This document shows positions 44,243 through 56,251 of a stretch of 64,000 nt of DNA, piece after piece. Position numbers and translations under genes: made by a program. Below the pieces are notes generated by a model. The model saw nothing but the letters and a program-made list of their open reading frames with translations, had not been told where the DNA came from and searched no databases. Every line of letters begins with the position of its first letter. Position 1 is the stretch's first letter. Source of the DNA: Volvox africanus. Its lineage: Eukaryota > Chlorophyta > Chlorophyceae > Chlamydomonadales > Volvocaceae. The DNA lies in assembly GCA_030268105.1 (NCBI GenBank), contig BSDZ01000014.1:635501-699500 (forward strand). Direction: 5' to 3'.

Positions 44243-44610
44243 CTAATCAGGGATTAGGTCGGGAGTAAAGTTGTGCGCAGGTTCCCAGCTGTTTTGGTCA
44301 GAAGGGTAACCTTTACACTTGACAAGGTACTCACGCACTAGCCGCTTATCTTTCTTCCCGATACGGCGTGCACGGTAGTCAAGGACGCTCAACTGAGTAG
44401 GGTGGGGTGTTTTCCATCCAATCCACCAGCGGCGGCCCAGAAGGTCTGGTCCCGCGGTTTCTAGAGCAAGTATTGGATCCATTGGTATCCGATGTATCAG
44501 GTGCCGCCCAGTAAGGTCGCAGCAATGACACATGGAAGGTGGGGTGAATACACAAATTAGACGAAAGGACAAGCTCGGCCGCTGCTTGACCAACCAAGTG
44601 CACCACAGAT
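44243..44610 (-). pseudogene. Element D integrase tail and chromodomain
   Basis: In pieces of two frames it reads LVGQAAAELVLSSNLCIHPTFHVSLLRPY and then LSVLDYRARRIGKK, REYLVKCKGY and NSWEPAHNF. The Trp of the KWxGY block reads Cys, so one cage residue of the chromodomain is lost. The DYRARR block ties it to element A. Confidence 0.85.
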
Positions 44611-44770
44611 TAAGGACCCACCCAATTCAGGAGAAGTTTCCGCAAACCTGTGGCAAGTTGCCGTTGGGTTTTGGTACTTATGAGTACTTCATCACCGGGT
44701 TTAAAGGTCGGTTCCTTCCCACGTTGCTGAGCAACCTCAAGCAGGTCCTTAGCTTCTGCCATGTGGTCAA

Positions 44771-45558
44771 TTACCACTTCACAAAGGCTTTAGCAGCCGG
44801 ATTTGGAACATCCAACTCTCGAGCAAGTGTAATTGCGGGGTGGAAGTCATAGCTCAAGAAGAACAGAGACTGTCCCGTATGCCGGTTAACAGCATTGTCC
44901 ATGGCAAACTCAGCAGCAGAGAGACATGTATTCCACATGCGAGGATTATTGCCTGCGTAAGTACGCAGCATGTCACCAAAAGTATGGTTCATGCGTTCCG
45001 TCTGCCCCTCCGTTTGCGGATGGCAGGCAGTGGAAAGGTTCACGTGAATGTTAACAGGGTGCCCAGAAAGGACCAGAATTTGCCACCAAACTGGGGACCA
45101 CGGTCAGAGATGACCGACTAGGGCATGCCATGCAAGCCGACGACATTATCAAAGAACAGGCGAGCTGTCTGCTCTGCAGTCACCAAGGTGGTGGTAGGTG
45201 CAAGGTGCACCATCTTGGTCAACCATGACGAGCACAGTGTCGTATTCCCCCTCAGACGGAGGAAGACCAACAACAAAGTCAAGGGAAACGTTTTCCCAGG
45301 GTGTAGCCGGCACCGGCAAAGGGGTAGAAGCAGCCCTGCTTGCTTACCGGACAGGGGCTTAGCGTGCTGGCACTCATCGCACTGCTGCACAAAGTGAACA
45401 GTGTTGCGGGTCAAGGAGGCCCACCAGAAGTTGCGACATGCTAGCTCCACCAAGCGTGTAACACCCACATGTCCCGCCAGCAGATCCTTATGCAAGCGCG
45501 CAAGGATGTTCTGGTGTAGCAGGTCGTCGTTAGGCACAACAATTCGGTCGTTTACCAT
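44771..45558 (-). pseudogene. Element D integrase core
   Basis: From right to left: HKDLLAGHVGVTRLVELACRNFWW and CDECQHAKPLSG (zinc finger, 45500-45350), [22 protein letters not shown] (about 45180-45118), then NLSTACHPQTEGQTERMN, FGDMLRTYAG and LSAAEFAMDNAVN (45043-44870). The first Asp region (PLTLLLVFL) is out of frame and the second Asp region is broken near 45100. It is not functional. Confidence 0.88.
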
Positions 45559-46046
45559 CAGTACGGATCCAGAGGCCGCGTTCTTGCTTCAGGGTCTCAA
45601 GGTTGCAGGGATCCTTGAACCAGGTGTCAGAGACATACCCCTGCACGATGCGCTGTGCAAAGCCTGAAACAGTAACCTCAGAAGTCGCTGATTGGCATTA
45701 AAGCCGGTCAAATTCATGGAGATGATACACCAGTAAAGGTACTTGAACCTGGAACCAGTCAAACCAAAACCGGAAGAATCTGGACATATGTAAGGGATGG
45801 TAGACCTAAGGGGGATAAATGTCCAGTAGCGGCTTGTTATTTTTATAGTCCTGATAGGAAAGGAGAAAGGCCTGCATCTCATCTGAAGAATTTTACCGTG
45901 TGACCACAGAGAGGATTACGGCATGCAGGGAAGGATGGCGGCTAAATGCATCGGCAACATTGAGGGATCAGGCAAGGTACTCCCAGGTGAAGTCAAAACG
46001 TGCCATGAATTCCAACCAACACGCCTGGTGATGGTTAAGGATAGGA

Positions 46047-47363
46047 TCAAGAAAGGACCTGAAGAAAGGTCAAGGGCTTATGGTCCGTCTTTACTGCGAA
46101 GGGACGCCCCTCCAGGTAGCAATGCCATTCACGCAGCGTATGAATGATAGCTAAGAGCTCTTGCTCACTGGTAATGTAGCCCTGCTCCGCAGGCAAGAAC
46201 TCCTTACTGGTGAACGCAATGGGACACCCATTCTGTAACAGAACGGCCCCAGATCCTTGCAGCAAAGCATCAGATATGAACATAACACGGAAAGGCAAGG
46301 AATAATCAGTGCAGCAGCACATCATCCGCAACAGCGTGCTTAATTGCATCAAACGCAGCTTGGGATTCAGGTGTCCACGCATCAGGTGACTGGAATGTGT
46401 CTTTGCGAGTGACGTGAGAGGAGCTGCGAGGGTGGAGTTCCCGGAGATGAACTTATGAAAGTAATTGGTGAGACCCAAGAACTTATGCAGCTCCGACAAG
46501 GATGTCGGGGCCGGCCAGTCGCGTACAGCAGCAGCCTTACAAGGATCCATGCGGATGCCATTGGCAGACAACACATGCCGTAAGTCCTCCACCTGGGAAA
46601 GGACCTAGGAGAACTTGGACTGCTTTGCATAGAGCTGCTTGCGCCGTGTGACCTCCAACACCTGCCACAAATGCTTAAAGTGTTCCTCCTTTGTTTTCGA
46701 GTAGATTAGGATGTCGTCCAGGTAGCACACAACGAACTTGTCAATGAAAGGCCTGAACATGCGGTCAATAACAGCTTTGAAGGTCACGGGAGCGTTAGCC
46801 AAACGAAAGCTTAGGATTGTAAACTTGAAATGCCCAAAGGGTGTATGGAAGGCCGTCTTTGGGACATCAGATTCTAAGATACGAATCTGCTGCAAATCAA
46901 TAGAGCTGAAATAGGCAGAGCCATGCAACTTATCAAGCAGGTCATTCATGCGCGTTAAAGGATACCAGTTTTTAACGGTAACAGTGTTAAGGGCACGATA
47001 ATCAATGCACATCCGCAGAGACCCATCCTTCTTACTCACGAACAGGATTGGAGCAGAGTAAGGGAAGGTGCTAGGACGGATTAGGCCCTTAGCAAGCAAG
47101 TCAGCAACCTGCCGCTTTACCTCATCAAGCTCCAGAGGGCTGAGTCGGTACGTAGGGCGTGAGGCAGGTTGTGCGCCAGGCACCATAAGAATGATGTGAT
47201 CAGCCGGCCGTTCGGGCAGGATACCAGGAATATTATGAAACACATCTGCAAACTCCGTGAGCAGCGCAGAGACGTCAGGGTCCTGCGAGGAAGCCTGAGC
47301 AGCAACAGAGTTGAGCCGAAGAGAAGGACGCACTAGCAGCACATGAGCCCCCTTACACAGCAT
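46047..47363 (-). pseudogene. Element D reverse transcriptase and RNase H
   Basis: RT blocks are [66 protein letters not shown] with the catalytic YLDD intact. Four residues (GYNQ) are missing from the usual [11 protein letters not shown] block. RNase H continues in a second frame (46592-46047) with SDALLQGSGAVLLQ, ITSEQELLAIIHTL and KTDHKPLTFLQ. The segment is close to element A along its length. Confidence 0.92.
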
Positions 47364-47837
47364 GCAAGCAGCTGCTTTATGGTTTACAGGCTCTGGGTCA
47401 TAACCCCCACCGTCATGGCGGTGATCACATGATTGACTTAGGGAGTGTTGTCAGGAACAACTTCATCAGGGATTCACGGCAGCCACGGAAGCACACAAGC
47501 TGCTGAAGGTGAAGGGTGCGTAGTCAAACACAGCAGCATGCTTCTGAAGTGAGGCAGAACCTAAGGTGAAGGATGCGGCATCCGTGAGAGCGGGCAGCAC
47601 ATAGGGCTGCATGCAAGCACGATGTAGTATCCTGGGGTATCTCAGGTAGTGTCAAAGATTGAGCCGTCAACGGTCATCTTCCGATCGGGCCTGTGTAGGC
47701 CGACACAACAGAGATACAACACACGAAAAGAGCCTGCAGACTCGCACAGAGACACCTGCCCCAAGATTTTGCCTGCTTACCCCCGTTGGCTAAGGAAACC
47801 GAGGACCATGGGCAAGAATGGATAGGCAATCGCAAGG

Positions 47838-47910
47838 CACTGAACCAGTGGCTCACTGACAAAATCGTGGGTAGCCCCAGAGTCCACCAAGGCGGTGAAA
47901 CTGTATCCAG
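47838..47910 (-). pseudogene. Element D protease active site
   Basis: On the minus strand, in a short open piece, the sequence reads FTALVDSGATHDFVSE (Asp codon at 47884-47882), the aspartic protease core. Frames on both sides are broken. Confidence 0.75.
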
Positions 47911-48170
47911 CAGTTGCCAAAGAGATGAGGGGAAGTGCCGAACCTGTAGTCATAGCACCGATGCAGCTACCAAGAGGGCAGATGTGAAAGGATTAAGAGA
48001 CACCAGTGTGAATGGCTGTGGCGCATCATACTTCCGTACCTCGACAGGATATGAGGTATCAAGCAAAGCAACCTGTTGGCATGAAAGGTAAAGAGCGTTG
48101 AAGAGACCTGTTCCCGTTGGGAAGGACAGAACCCTGCGCATATTTGTGAGCTCAGCAGAAGCTAGACATG

Positions 48171-48477
48171 CTACATGCTGTGGTAATAAGATACAGCTGC
48201 TGTATCAGGACGTTGCTGCTTAAAGGTGTGATAGTGATTGAGTCGGGCTTGGAGGTGGTGAAGTGAGGAGGGGATCAGATGGACGGTGTGCCCGCTGAGG
48301 TCAGCCGGAGAGAGGGGACGTCCACGAGGTGCCAGAAGGCTACACGCGGAGTCGAACCCTGCCTTAACAGCCAAATTGTCAGATGAGAACTGGTGACCGA
48401 TAGCAGTCTCAAGGTCAGCAAGGACCTCTGGGACTGTTGTATCCCACTTCGCTGCTCTTGCAGTTATCTGCACTCTC
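48171..48477 (-). pseudogene. Element D dead Dam-like domain
   Basis: The frame reads LADLETAIGHQFSSDN, FDSACSLLAPRGRP, DLSGHTVHLIPSSL and RPDTAAV. It aligns block for block with the Dam-like domain of B (VETQLGRQFTFD, CPRFASP, NLAGEFAWINPPY, ENTSAVFVV), but the catalytic NPPY reads IPSS, as in element A. The beginning of the listed open frame (48478-48542) comes from the LTR and not from D. Confidence 0.75.
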
Positions 48478-49300
48478 TGTTGTATTACGGTTCGATTATC
48501 GTCAATGTGTTGGTCGATGCGACCTAACAAGATGATAAGCAAACGTAATTAATGCATTGTTACTAGTTAACATGTCTGTATATATTTAGCTAGTTTTGCA
48601 TTGCGGAATCCATGCAATTGGGATTTTTTGCCTTGCGTTGCAATCTGTATCAGTAATGCACCAACAAAAGAATGTTCAGATTGAGCCGGCAAGCGCAGTT
48701 CATGAGCATTAAGATGACATGAATTGTTAAGTAATAATAATTCATATATTATTACGTCAATCCTGGTATGAGCGATGCATAAGTTTGAGAAATGCGACGA
48801 CCACAGTAGTTAGTCGACAACCGAATATTCATATTCGGCCATTCGAATTGCATAAATGCCGGGAAGGCTTGATAAGACTGCATGCGAATACCTGTGATAC
48901 GTTGCTAGGGTTTATCACACCTGCGGATCGACGATCTGGTGTGGTGTGTACCGCATATTGGTGTGGCGAGTATAACATGTGCGAGGACGGCCAAATAGCT
49001 TAAGGAACAGCTTAAAGGGTATCGAATAATCGTCAGTATTATCATATTGACCTATACTACACCGAGATTGGCCTGAGCCAAACCTAAGTATTATTAGCGG
49101 GTTAGTTGATGATTGCCTGGCATCGGTACTGATAGCCGGACGCACCGCATTGCATCTTTTGGACTATAAGCTGTAACCTTTTCACTCCTGAAGACTTCCG
49201 CTGCCCCTGACATTGCGTCCAGATGCTTTTGTCTATCTTGTGAGCATTCGGCCCTTGGCACGTAATGTTTAGATGTGCAGATATTGTGTGTGTATCAATC
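48478..49300 (+). repeat. Family-A LTR in plus orientation (LTR3)
   Basis: It begins TGTTGTATTACGGTTCG at 48478, inside element D. Read in the element sense it matches LTR1 and LTR2 along its length, for example the CGAGTATAACA-TGCGAGGACGGC block near 48965-48995 and GAAGACTTCCGCTG near 49190. It keeps the conserved hairpins at 48731-48755, 48831-48848 (CCGAATA/TATTCGG) and 48916-48943 (CACACC/GGTGTG). The exact right end is unclear because the copia element H starts at 49319. It may be the 5' LTR of fragment G. Confidence 0.8.
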
Positions 49301-49318
49301 ACACTTCAAGGCTCTCAT

Positions 49319-49741
49319 TGTTAAGTTTCGGCCTGACTTCCTTAGTTTAGCTTGCTGTCTTAACGCATTCTCGATGGAATCTAGGTCTTGCTTATTTAGG
49401 CTGTTTCTGTCATGAAGATATGAAGTTTCTGTCATGACGTAAGACTGGCGTTTGGTCTTCTGACACTAAGCCAGCAATCACTTACCTAATCAGTGCACTT
49501 GAAGATCTAGGTCGATGGTACGACACTTAACTCTTTGACAATATATTTGGCGAGGTTCTCATACCTCATTAGCTGTTTTGTAACAATCCGTTGCTTGCTT
49601 GAGACTTTTGCTCTTGTCTCTTAATAGGCTTGAGGCACGGTACAGCTCACCAGTTGGACACGCAGCAGCCGGACTACTAATCTGCTTTGAGCTTGCAGGT
49701 GTATACGTAGGCTTCGGCTGCATCGACACGTTTTTCCAACA
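49319..49741 (+). repeat. 5' LTR of copia element H (423 bp)
   Basis: It runs TGTTAAGTTTCGG to TTTTTCCAACA with TGTT/AACA inverted ends. The parts shared with the 3' LTR differ by only a couple of bases by eye (for example CGTAAG/CGTTAG near 49438 and CTAGGT/CTAGAT near 49510), so the insertion is recent. Confidence 0.95.
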
Positions 49742-49757
49742 GGTTATGAGCCCCGCC
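49742..49757 (+). promoter_or_regulatory. Primer binding site of half-tRNA type
   Basis: GGTTATGAGCCCCGCC follows the LTR directly. It is complementary to the anticodon-loop region of a methionine tRNA (CUCAUAACC). In Drosophila copia and some relatives the primer is a cleaved 5' half of initiator tRNA-Met that pairs with such an internal site rather than with the tRNA 3' end. Confidence 0.7.
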
Positions 49758-49838
49758 TATGGCGGTGGCTGTGTTCTTGCTTGAGTTGTATTTGCGTTGA
49801 TTGGTCGCTTGCCCCTTTTCGACTTCTGGTTTGTCGAA

Positions 49839-50855
49839 ATGTCTGCTGCGGATCCCAACGCTTGGAAGGACACTTTGAAAACAAGTAATGCTGATGATTG
49901 GTTCCTCAAGATGTATGCTTTGTTACAGTGCGAGGAGCTCAACGAGTTCATCGACTCGACGTTTCAGATGCCGACGGTCGATGATCCGACGTACCCTGCC
50001 GTTCAGAAGAAGGTCAAGCGCGCTCGGGCCATTATCATCATGAGGCTCACTGCAAAAGACCACAAGTCTACCATCGACAACTCAACCCAAGCTAAGGATC
50101 CCTGGGTCGGGTTGAAAGGGTGGGCGAAGAAGTTGAGTGACGCTGAGTTGACAGCGGTATCTTGAATCTTTGTGGCGTTGAAAATGGAGTCGGGTGAAAT
50201 CATGCATGATTATATAACTCGTGCATTAGATATGTTTAACAAATTATCCAAGCACTCTGATTTTGTGCAGACAGTGTGGAACGGAATTACGCAGATTATC
50301 CACGGTTTGGACGATGAATTGTATGCAACTGAGAAGGTAGTTGTCACATACGCCCAACCGAAGGATTTCGACGAGCTGAAGGAGAGGTTGCTCGGCATTG
50401 AGGCAGAGAGGCTGGCCAAATGCAAGGGTCAGCCTGAGACTGCGACGGCTCTTTATGCTGGGCATGACGGCGGCCACAAATTCAGAGGCTGCTTCACTTG
50501 CGGAGGTGACCACCTGGCCCGTGACTGCCCCAAGAAGGGCAGCTCGTCTGTGGCCTCAGGTTCAGGTCGCTCCTCCGGTGGGTCACGTAAGGCAGTGGCT
50601 GGGTCGTCTGTGCGGTGTGATTGGTGTGGGAAACCGGGGCATGTTGAGGAGAGGTGCTTCCGGAAGAAGCAGGGAAAACCCAAGACCATAGAGGGCAAGC
50701 CAGAGGTAGTTGCGTTGACTCTGGTTGCACAAGAGCACAATTGTATGCTGCATGAGACGATAGGGACTAGGCTTCTGTGTGAACACAAACAGCGTGTATC
50801 AGATCGTGTATCGTTCACCTCTGCCTCTGCTCTCACAACCCCATCGGTCAAATGA
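49839..50855 (+). pseudogene. Element H Gag
   Basis: The frame starts at ATG 49839 (MSAADPNAWKDTLK) and has the copia Gag layout (LTAKDHKSTIDNSTQAKDPW, LKMESGEIMHDYI, the LKERLLGIEAERLAK block). Two CCHC zinc knuckles follow, CFTCGGDHLARDC and CDWCGKPGHVEERC, both C-X2-C-X4-H-X4-C. A TGA at 50163-50165 interrupts it in the same frame. Elsewhere the frame is open to 50855. The double knuckle is less common in plant copia elements, which often have one. Confidence 0.88.
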
Positions 50856-53018
50856 GATGCAGCAGAATATGGTTTGTGTTGAGGCGAATTCGAACCCTTG
50901 GTGGCTGGACTCTGGCTCTAAGTACCACATCACAGGTGACCATCTTACTTAGCTACCAGCCACTGTCCACACCTTTACCGTTCTCAATCGAGGTAGGAAA
51001 TCGAAATGTGCTGCGGGCGGAGGGATTTGGTGATCTGGTGCCAACCCTTGCCCCGAGCGTGACAATTGAGCGGGTATTTTACGTGCCGGGTTTTAGGCAC
51101 AATGTGGTATCCGTGTCTGTCCTGACGGATAAAGGATGCAGGATCCTGTTTGATGGTGATTGTGCAAAGGTCACGATAGGGAATATCACCATCTCCGCTA
51201 CCAAGTCCCCGACTGGTTTGTACGAATTCATGAGCAGTGTTACCACTGTTGCCCATGATTCTTCTAAGCCCTGTGTTGAGACAGTTATGCCCGTACTGCC
51301 CGTTAAGGTCCCCGATTCTGAGATGGCGGTCTTGTGGCATCGCCGACTGGGGCACCTCGGCCATCCTGGCCTTGAGAGGTTGGTGCAGGAGGGTTTGGTC
51401 AAGGGGTTTGACTTGTCGCTTTTACAGTTGCGCGAGTTGGAGGGCAAGGTTTGCGAGCCATGCATATTAGGCAAGCATAGCCGTGACCCTTTTCTTAGCT
51501 CAGAAACGGTGACTGAGCGCCCTCTTCAGCTGGTCCACCTGGATGTGTGTGGGCCGTTGCCTGATTCAGAGAAGGGGCATCGTTTCTTCGTCACAATGCT
51601 GGACGACTATTCCGGCATTTCTGTTGTGCAGCCTATTAGGCTTAAGTCCGATGTGCCCGATTTCAGCAAGAAGGGCATTGTGCTGCTTGAGACACAGTGT
51701 GGAAGGCAGTTAAAGTGCATTCGTACGGACAATGGGGGTGAGTTTGTTAATGCACGGGTGAAGGAGTTTTGCACGCAGCGTGGCGTTAAGCATGAGCTGT
51801 CCGCCCCTTACACGCCGCAGCATAATGGTAAGGCTGAGCGTCTTAACCGCACCCTGTTGGATAAAATGCGGACGATGTTGGCTGAGTCCGGTGTTCCAAA
51901 GAAGTGGTGGCATGAGGCGCTTTATACGGCGTCCTATCTGCGTAATCGCTCGCCTTCTTTGGGGAAGCCTAAGACCCCGTTTGAGCTGTTCACTGGTTCG
52001 GTTCCTGATGTGTCCCACTTGCGCGTTTTTGGCTGTGTCGCGTACGTTCATGTGCCCAAGGGCCAGGGTGATAAACTGGATCCTCGGGCGTGTAAGGGCA
52101 CTCTTTTGGGCTACGAACCAAATTCCAAGGCATATCGTGTGTTGCTCGAGGATGAGAGCATTTTGGTGTCACGTGATGTGACGTGCCATGAGTCGGCTTT
52201 TCTGTTCTGTGATGGTACTCCTGCAGAGAAGGCAGAGGCTTCTGAGCCGTTGTGGTTTGAAGTTATGCCGTGTGCTGATGATGTGAGTGCGGCTGTTGTC
52301 CCTGGCACTTCTCAGGCTGCTGGTGCCTCCGTGGAAGCGGCGGGTATTGCCGGCCAGAGTGCTGCAGGTGATGCTCCCAACATTCCTACTGCTGGTGCCC
52401 CCGCGGGAGATGCGGGTGAGGCCGGTATGGACGGTGGTGAGGACCCTCCACCCTTGATCCATTCGGAGGACGAGGTGGAGGATGAAAAGGAGGATGAAGA
52501 AGAGAGTGATGGGGAGGATGACTTTTCCTCCGATGGTGATGATGATGATGGGGGCGGAGCAGCCGATATGGGCTCTTCCCCTGGTTCGGGATCCGGATCT
52601 GGCCCTTGTTCGGGTTCAGGTTCGGGGTCTGGCTCTGATTCTGAAGGGGCTTCCCCCACTCCACAACCGCGTACGTCTGGTAGGGCAAGGAAGCCCAACT
52701 CGTTGTTGAAGGATTATGTTTTGCTTGCGGGTGCTAAAGAAGTGATTGAGCCTAAGACGCTGGCTGAAGCACAGGCTCGTGAGGATTGGCCTCACTGGAA
52801 GTTGGTGATGGACGAAGAAATGCGGTCTCTGACGGAAAATCGTACCTGGGACCTTGAGAAGCTTCCCCAGGGTGCGAAGCAGATCGGGCTGAAGTGGGTG
52901 TTCAAACTTAAGCGTGACGCCCATGGCAATGTTGAGCGATATAAAGCTCGGCTGGTCGCCAAGGGGTTTACCCAAAAGGAGGGAGTTGATTTTGGGGAAG
53001 TGTTTGCGCCGTGGGCAA
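50856..53018 (+). pseudogene. Element H protease and integrase, RT start
   Basis: The protease active site WWLDSGSKYHITGDHL (50899 on) lies in a third frame, so there is a frame change on each side. From about 50950 the frame of 50852 carries the rest of the protease (RVFYVPGFRHNVVSV), the integrase zinc finger (LWHRRLGHLGHPG, CEPCILGK), and the core residues in HLDVCGPLP, RTDNGGEF and HNGKAERLNRTL. A Ser/Gly/Asp-rich linker follows (EDEVEDEKEDEE), then the RT start (WDLEKLPQGAKQIG, WVFKLKRDAHG, RLVAKGFTQ). One base is lost or gained near 53018 after FAP. Confidence 0.9.
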
Positions 53019-54258
53019 GTATGCCACTTTACGTGCACTGTTGGCTGTTGTGGCGGAGCAAGATCTCGAGCTGCATCAGCTCGACATTAAAACCGCTTTT
53101 CTCAATGGTTTACTGGAGAAAGAAGTGTTCACGGAGCAACCGCCTGGTTATCACCTAGGTGATGCAAATATGGCACGTCATCTTCGCCAATCGCTGTATG
53201 GCTTGCGCCAGGCTCCCCGTGCCTGGTGGAGCAGATGGGCTTTAAGCCTTCGGTTGCTGATCCAGGCTTGTTCATTAAGGACGAGAATGGAGAAAAGGTG
53301 TACATCCTCGTGTATGTGGATGATTTAATTATCGCCTGCAAATCAATCAGCCTGGTTGAGTGCATTAAGGCACAGTTGCAAGGGGCTTTTGACATGCGTG
53401 ACCTAGGAGAGGCATGCTTCTACTTGGGCTTTGAGATCAAGCGTGATAGGTGTGCGCGGTCCCTTCACATCTTGCAGAAGCGTTACGTTATGGGGATCTT
53501 GTCCAAGTTCTCCATGGAGGGTGCGAACAAGCGATGCACCCCGCTGGATGCAGGCGTGCGTCTGACTTTCAGAGGGAGGACAGTTGGATACGGCATGGTT
53601 TCCGTACAGTGAGCTTAGCGGGATTTTGCTCTACCTATCAGTCTGCTCACGTCCGGACATCTCGTTCGCCGTGGGAGCTTTGGCTCGTCACATGTCCAAG
53701 CCCACGGTGGAGCACTGGAATGTCGCCAAGGGCGTTCTGAGATATCTGTCGGGTACTCAAGGTTTGGGTATCTTATTCGCAGGCCGTTTGGAGTTATCTG
53801 GTTTCTGCGATTCCGATTATGCTGGCGCTTTAAGCGCTTTAAGCCGTCGTTCTACGTCTGCATATGTTTTCCTGTTGGGCAATGGCGCGATTTCATGGTC
53901 GTCCAAGCTTCAGCCCACTGTAGCTAAGTCCACAGCAGAAGCTGAGTACATGGCCTCGGCTGCTGCAATTAAGGAGGCGTTGTGGCTTCGTCATCTATTA
54001 CACGATCTGGGAGTTGGTGTGGAGGCTGTGCCGCTTAGATGTGATAGCACCTCCTGCATTTCCATGCTTGCGAGTCCAATTTCTACGGCTCGCACTAAGC
54101 ATATCGATATCTGCCATCACTTTGCCGTGAGAGAGTAGAAAGGGGTGAAATTCGTATGCTTCAGTGCACTACTGCGGAGCAAGTCGCGGATATTCTCACA
54201 AAGGCTCTACCTAAGGAGAAGCTGCACTTCTGCATATCTGGCATGGGCATGAAGTAAC
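53011..54258 (+). pseudogene. Element H reverse transcriptase and RNase H
   Basis: RT continues in three frames: GKYATLRALLAVV, LDIKTAFLNGLLEKEV and SLYGLRQAPRAW (from 53011); then FKPSVADPGLF and YVDDLIIACKS with the catalytic YVDD intact (from 53226); then SGILLYLSVCSRPDISF and the RNase H (CDSDYAGAL, STSAYVFLLG, STAEAEYMASAAA, RTKHIDICHHF) from 53584. After 54138 the end (RVERGEIRM, ADILTKALPKEKL, MGMK) is in yet another frame and stops at 54258. Four frameshifts are thus present, though the catalytic residues remain. Confidence 0.9.
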
Positions 54259-54442
54259 TGCCTGTGATTACTGCGATTGTGGTTTGCTGATTGCGTGGGA
54301 ACATGAACACACACACCACCACTGCTGCGTTAAGTGTCTAACTGGTTGCGTATTTGTACTCGTTTTATGAGTCTTTGCAGTCTTTTGCTGACTGTATGTG
54401 TTGACCGTTAGGAGGTCGTTAGGAAGTCTGTCTGCGAGGGAG

Positions 54443-54481
54443 TGTTAAGTTTCGGCCTGACTTCCTTAGTTTAGCTTGCTG
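54443..54481 (+). repeat. 3' LTR of copia H, first part
   Basis: The first 39 bases (TGTTAAGTTTCGG to AGCTTGCTG) match 49319-49357. The next 51 or so bases of the LTR are missing and an insert begins. Confidence 0.92.
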
Positions 54482-56251
54482 GAAAACGGGGGGGTCCGGC
54501 TTCCATAAAATCCAGCGTCCTTTTCCATAAAGTGGCCTCCATATTATTTTGATATGGAATCCATAATCCTGCCACCAGGTTATGGAAGGTATTTTATGGA
54601 AGGCATTTTATGGAATGGAAACGGCATTTTATGGAAAGTTACAATGGCTGGCATGGAGGGCACAAAAGGAAGCGTCCATTTCGCATGCAAAATACGGCGA
54701 TTATTCAGCATCACGTACTGTCATTAGCTTCATGTCCTATTATTCGGCCAACCAATTATATGCATGATATGTAGATAGGGTATCTCTGGCCACCTATCTA
54801 CATACCTAAAACGTGCTGTCACGGGAAACAACGCCCCTCTGGTACCGCGGCGTGAGGACCTCAGTACCGGTTGATGTGCATTGCCCCCACTGCTTCCCGT
54901 GCCACTTGAGACCCCCGATGATGGTGCAATATCGCCACTACTTGCAGAGGTGTCCCCACTTGCCGCCTCCCCCTCAGTCCCCACTTGCCGCCTCCCCCTA
55001 CCAAGCGCTCGGCCACCACTTTCCCTGATCGTCTTGACCAACAAATGTGCAAATCGTCGCGCCATAGGTTGTCCAGCATATGGAAACCAAATTCGAAAGG
55101 CCTTTAACATGAAAATGCTATAGAAACTCGGATTCCTCGCGAAGTTATCGCCAGCCCGTTCCATCTTGGTGTCGGTGTCGCTGTAACTCATAAATAACCA
55201 GAAAATTTCCTCCGTGCTTCCGATTAAGCCCACAAAAAGCAACCAAGGCTTGATTGCTGAGCTCTTCCTTAGCGTCGTCTTCTTTGAATACGCGCGGCTA
55301 ACATGCGCATTTGCCGGCAGATTGCCTTGGGCGGCGACCTCGAAATTATAGCCAGTCCATCTCCTTAGAAAGGATCGTTATGATATCTGAACTGTTTGGC
55401 CCAACCTCGATTATTAACCACGGTTCTGGCGCGTTCGCCCAAAGCCGTCGCCATCGCCATCACAAACTCCAAACAAAAGTTGATGTCCTCCATGTCGCAT
55501 ATTACCTCTATACGACCTTGGGTTCGGATCCTTATAAGCAAGTCTTGAGCATCAGCCATGATTGTTGCCGGCTGCCCAAAGTTGCCATCATTGGTTCACG
55601 GCGCACTTCCGGCGGCGCAGACCAGCTCTGAACGCCGCAGGGCTCATAACCTCTTAGATTGGCACAACTGATGGCAAAACGTTGGTTGGTTACAAGGTAC
55701 AAGGAGCTATAGAAAGCGTGCGTAATAGAAGAACATGATTTGGCGGGATAATTGACGTGATAGATTGAATCGTTACAAGTGGTAGAAGTCAGAAAGCAGT
55801 AGATGGAAAAGAAATTGTAAAGAAAGAACAAAGATGAGTTGGTAGAATGACGGGTTGACGGTATTGTCGTACCACATCACATCATATTAAAGTGGTCACC
55901 ACGAGGTGCATATGGCCTCTAAAACAAACTGCATGCTACCAGAGTGGTATGCTCAAATTTGTTCATGGTTATAAGCTATAAGCACTGCACTAGGAAGTGT
56001 ATTTTATGGAATTGGGACAATGGATTATGGAAGGTGTCAGGCTACCAGAACCCTAACGACCCCAAGTCACAGAAAAACAATTTTCTACAAGCTGTCATGA
56101 CAGGACATATCTACTTAAAAACGTTTTTCATGGCTGTATGTGGATATTATTGCCTTCCATATGGGTTTTATGGAAGCCCATATGGTTTTATGGAAGTCCA
56201 TATGGACTTTATGGATCCAACGAAAAATATGGAGGATGGCTTTTCCCAGAG
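54482..56251. mobile_element. 1.77-kb insert with TTTTATGGAA/TTCCATAAAA subterminal words
   Basis: The insert interrupts the copia 3' LTR. Its left 170 bp has TTCCATAAAA-like words, then direct TTTATGGAA words (54592-54640), and its right 280 bp has many TTTTATGGAA and TCCATATGG words. The ends are weakly alike (CTGGAAAACG at the left; reverse complement of the right CTGGGAAAAG). This is the layout of a non-autonomous cut-and-paste DNA transposon with transposase-binding subterminal repeats. A minus-strand open frame (54730-55242) and a second (55365-55559, MADAQDLLIRIRTQG) are of unknown nature. No clear target duplication is seen, because about 51 bp of LTR were lost. Confidence 0.55.

Larger units (their letters stand above)
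44243..48477 (-). mobile_element. Decayed gypsy chromovirus D, both ends lost
   Basis: D is related to element A and keeps its order on the minus strand: dead Dam-like domain, protease, RT, RNase H, integrase and chromodomain. Gag and the LTRs are missing. Its right end is cut at 48477/48478 by a plus-strand family-A LTR. Many frameshifts and stops break the frame. Confidence 0.9.

Noticed and set aside
48478..48542. N-terminal extension of the element D protein
   Set aside because: These codons derive from the plus-strand LTR that cuts D, as its TGTTGT start lies at 48478.
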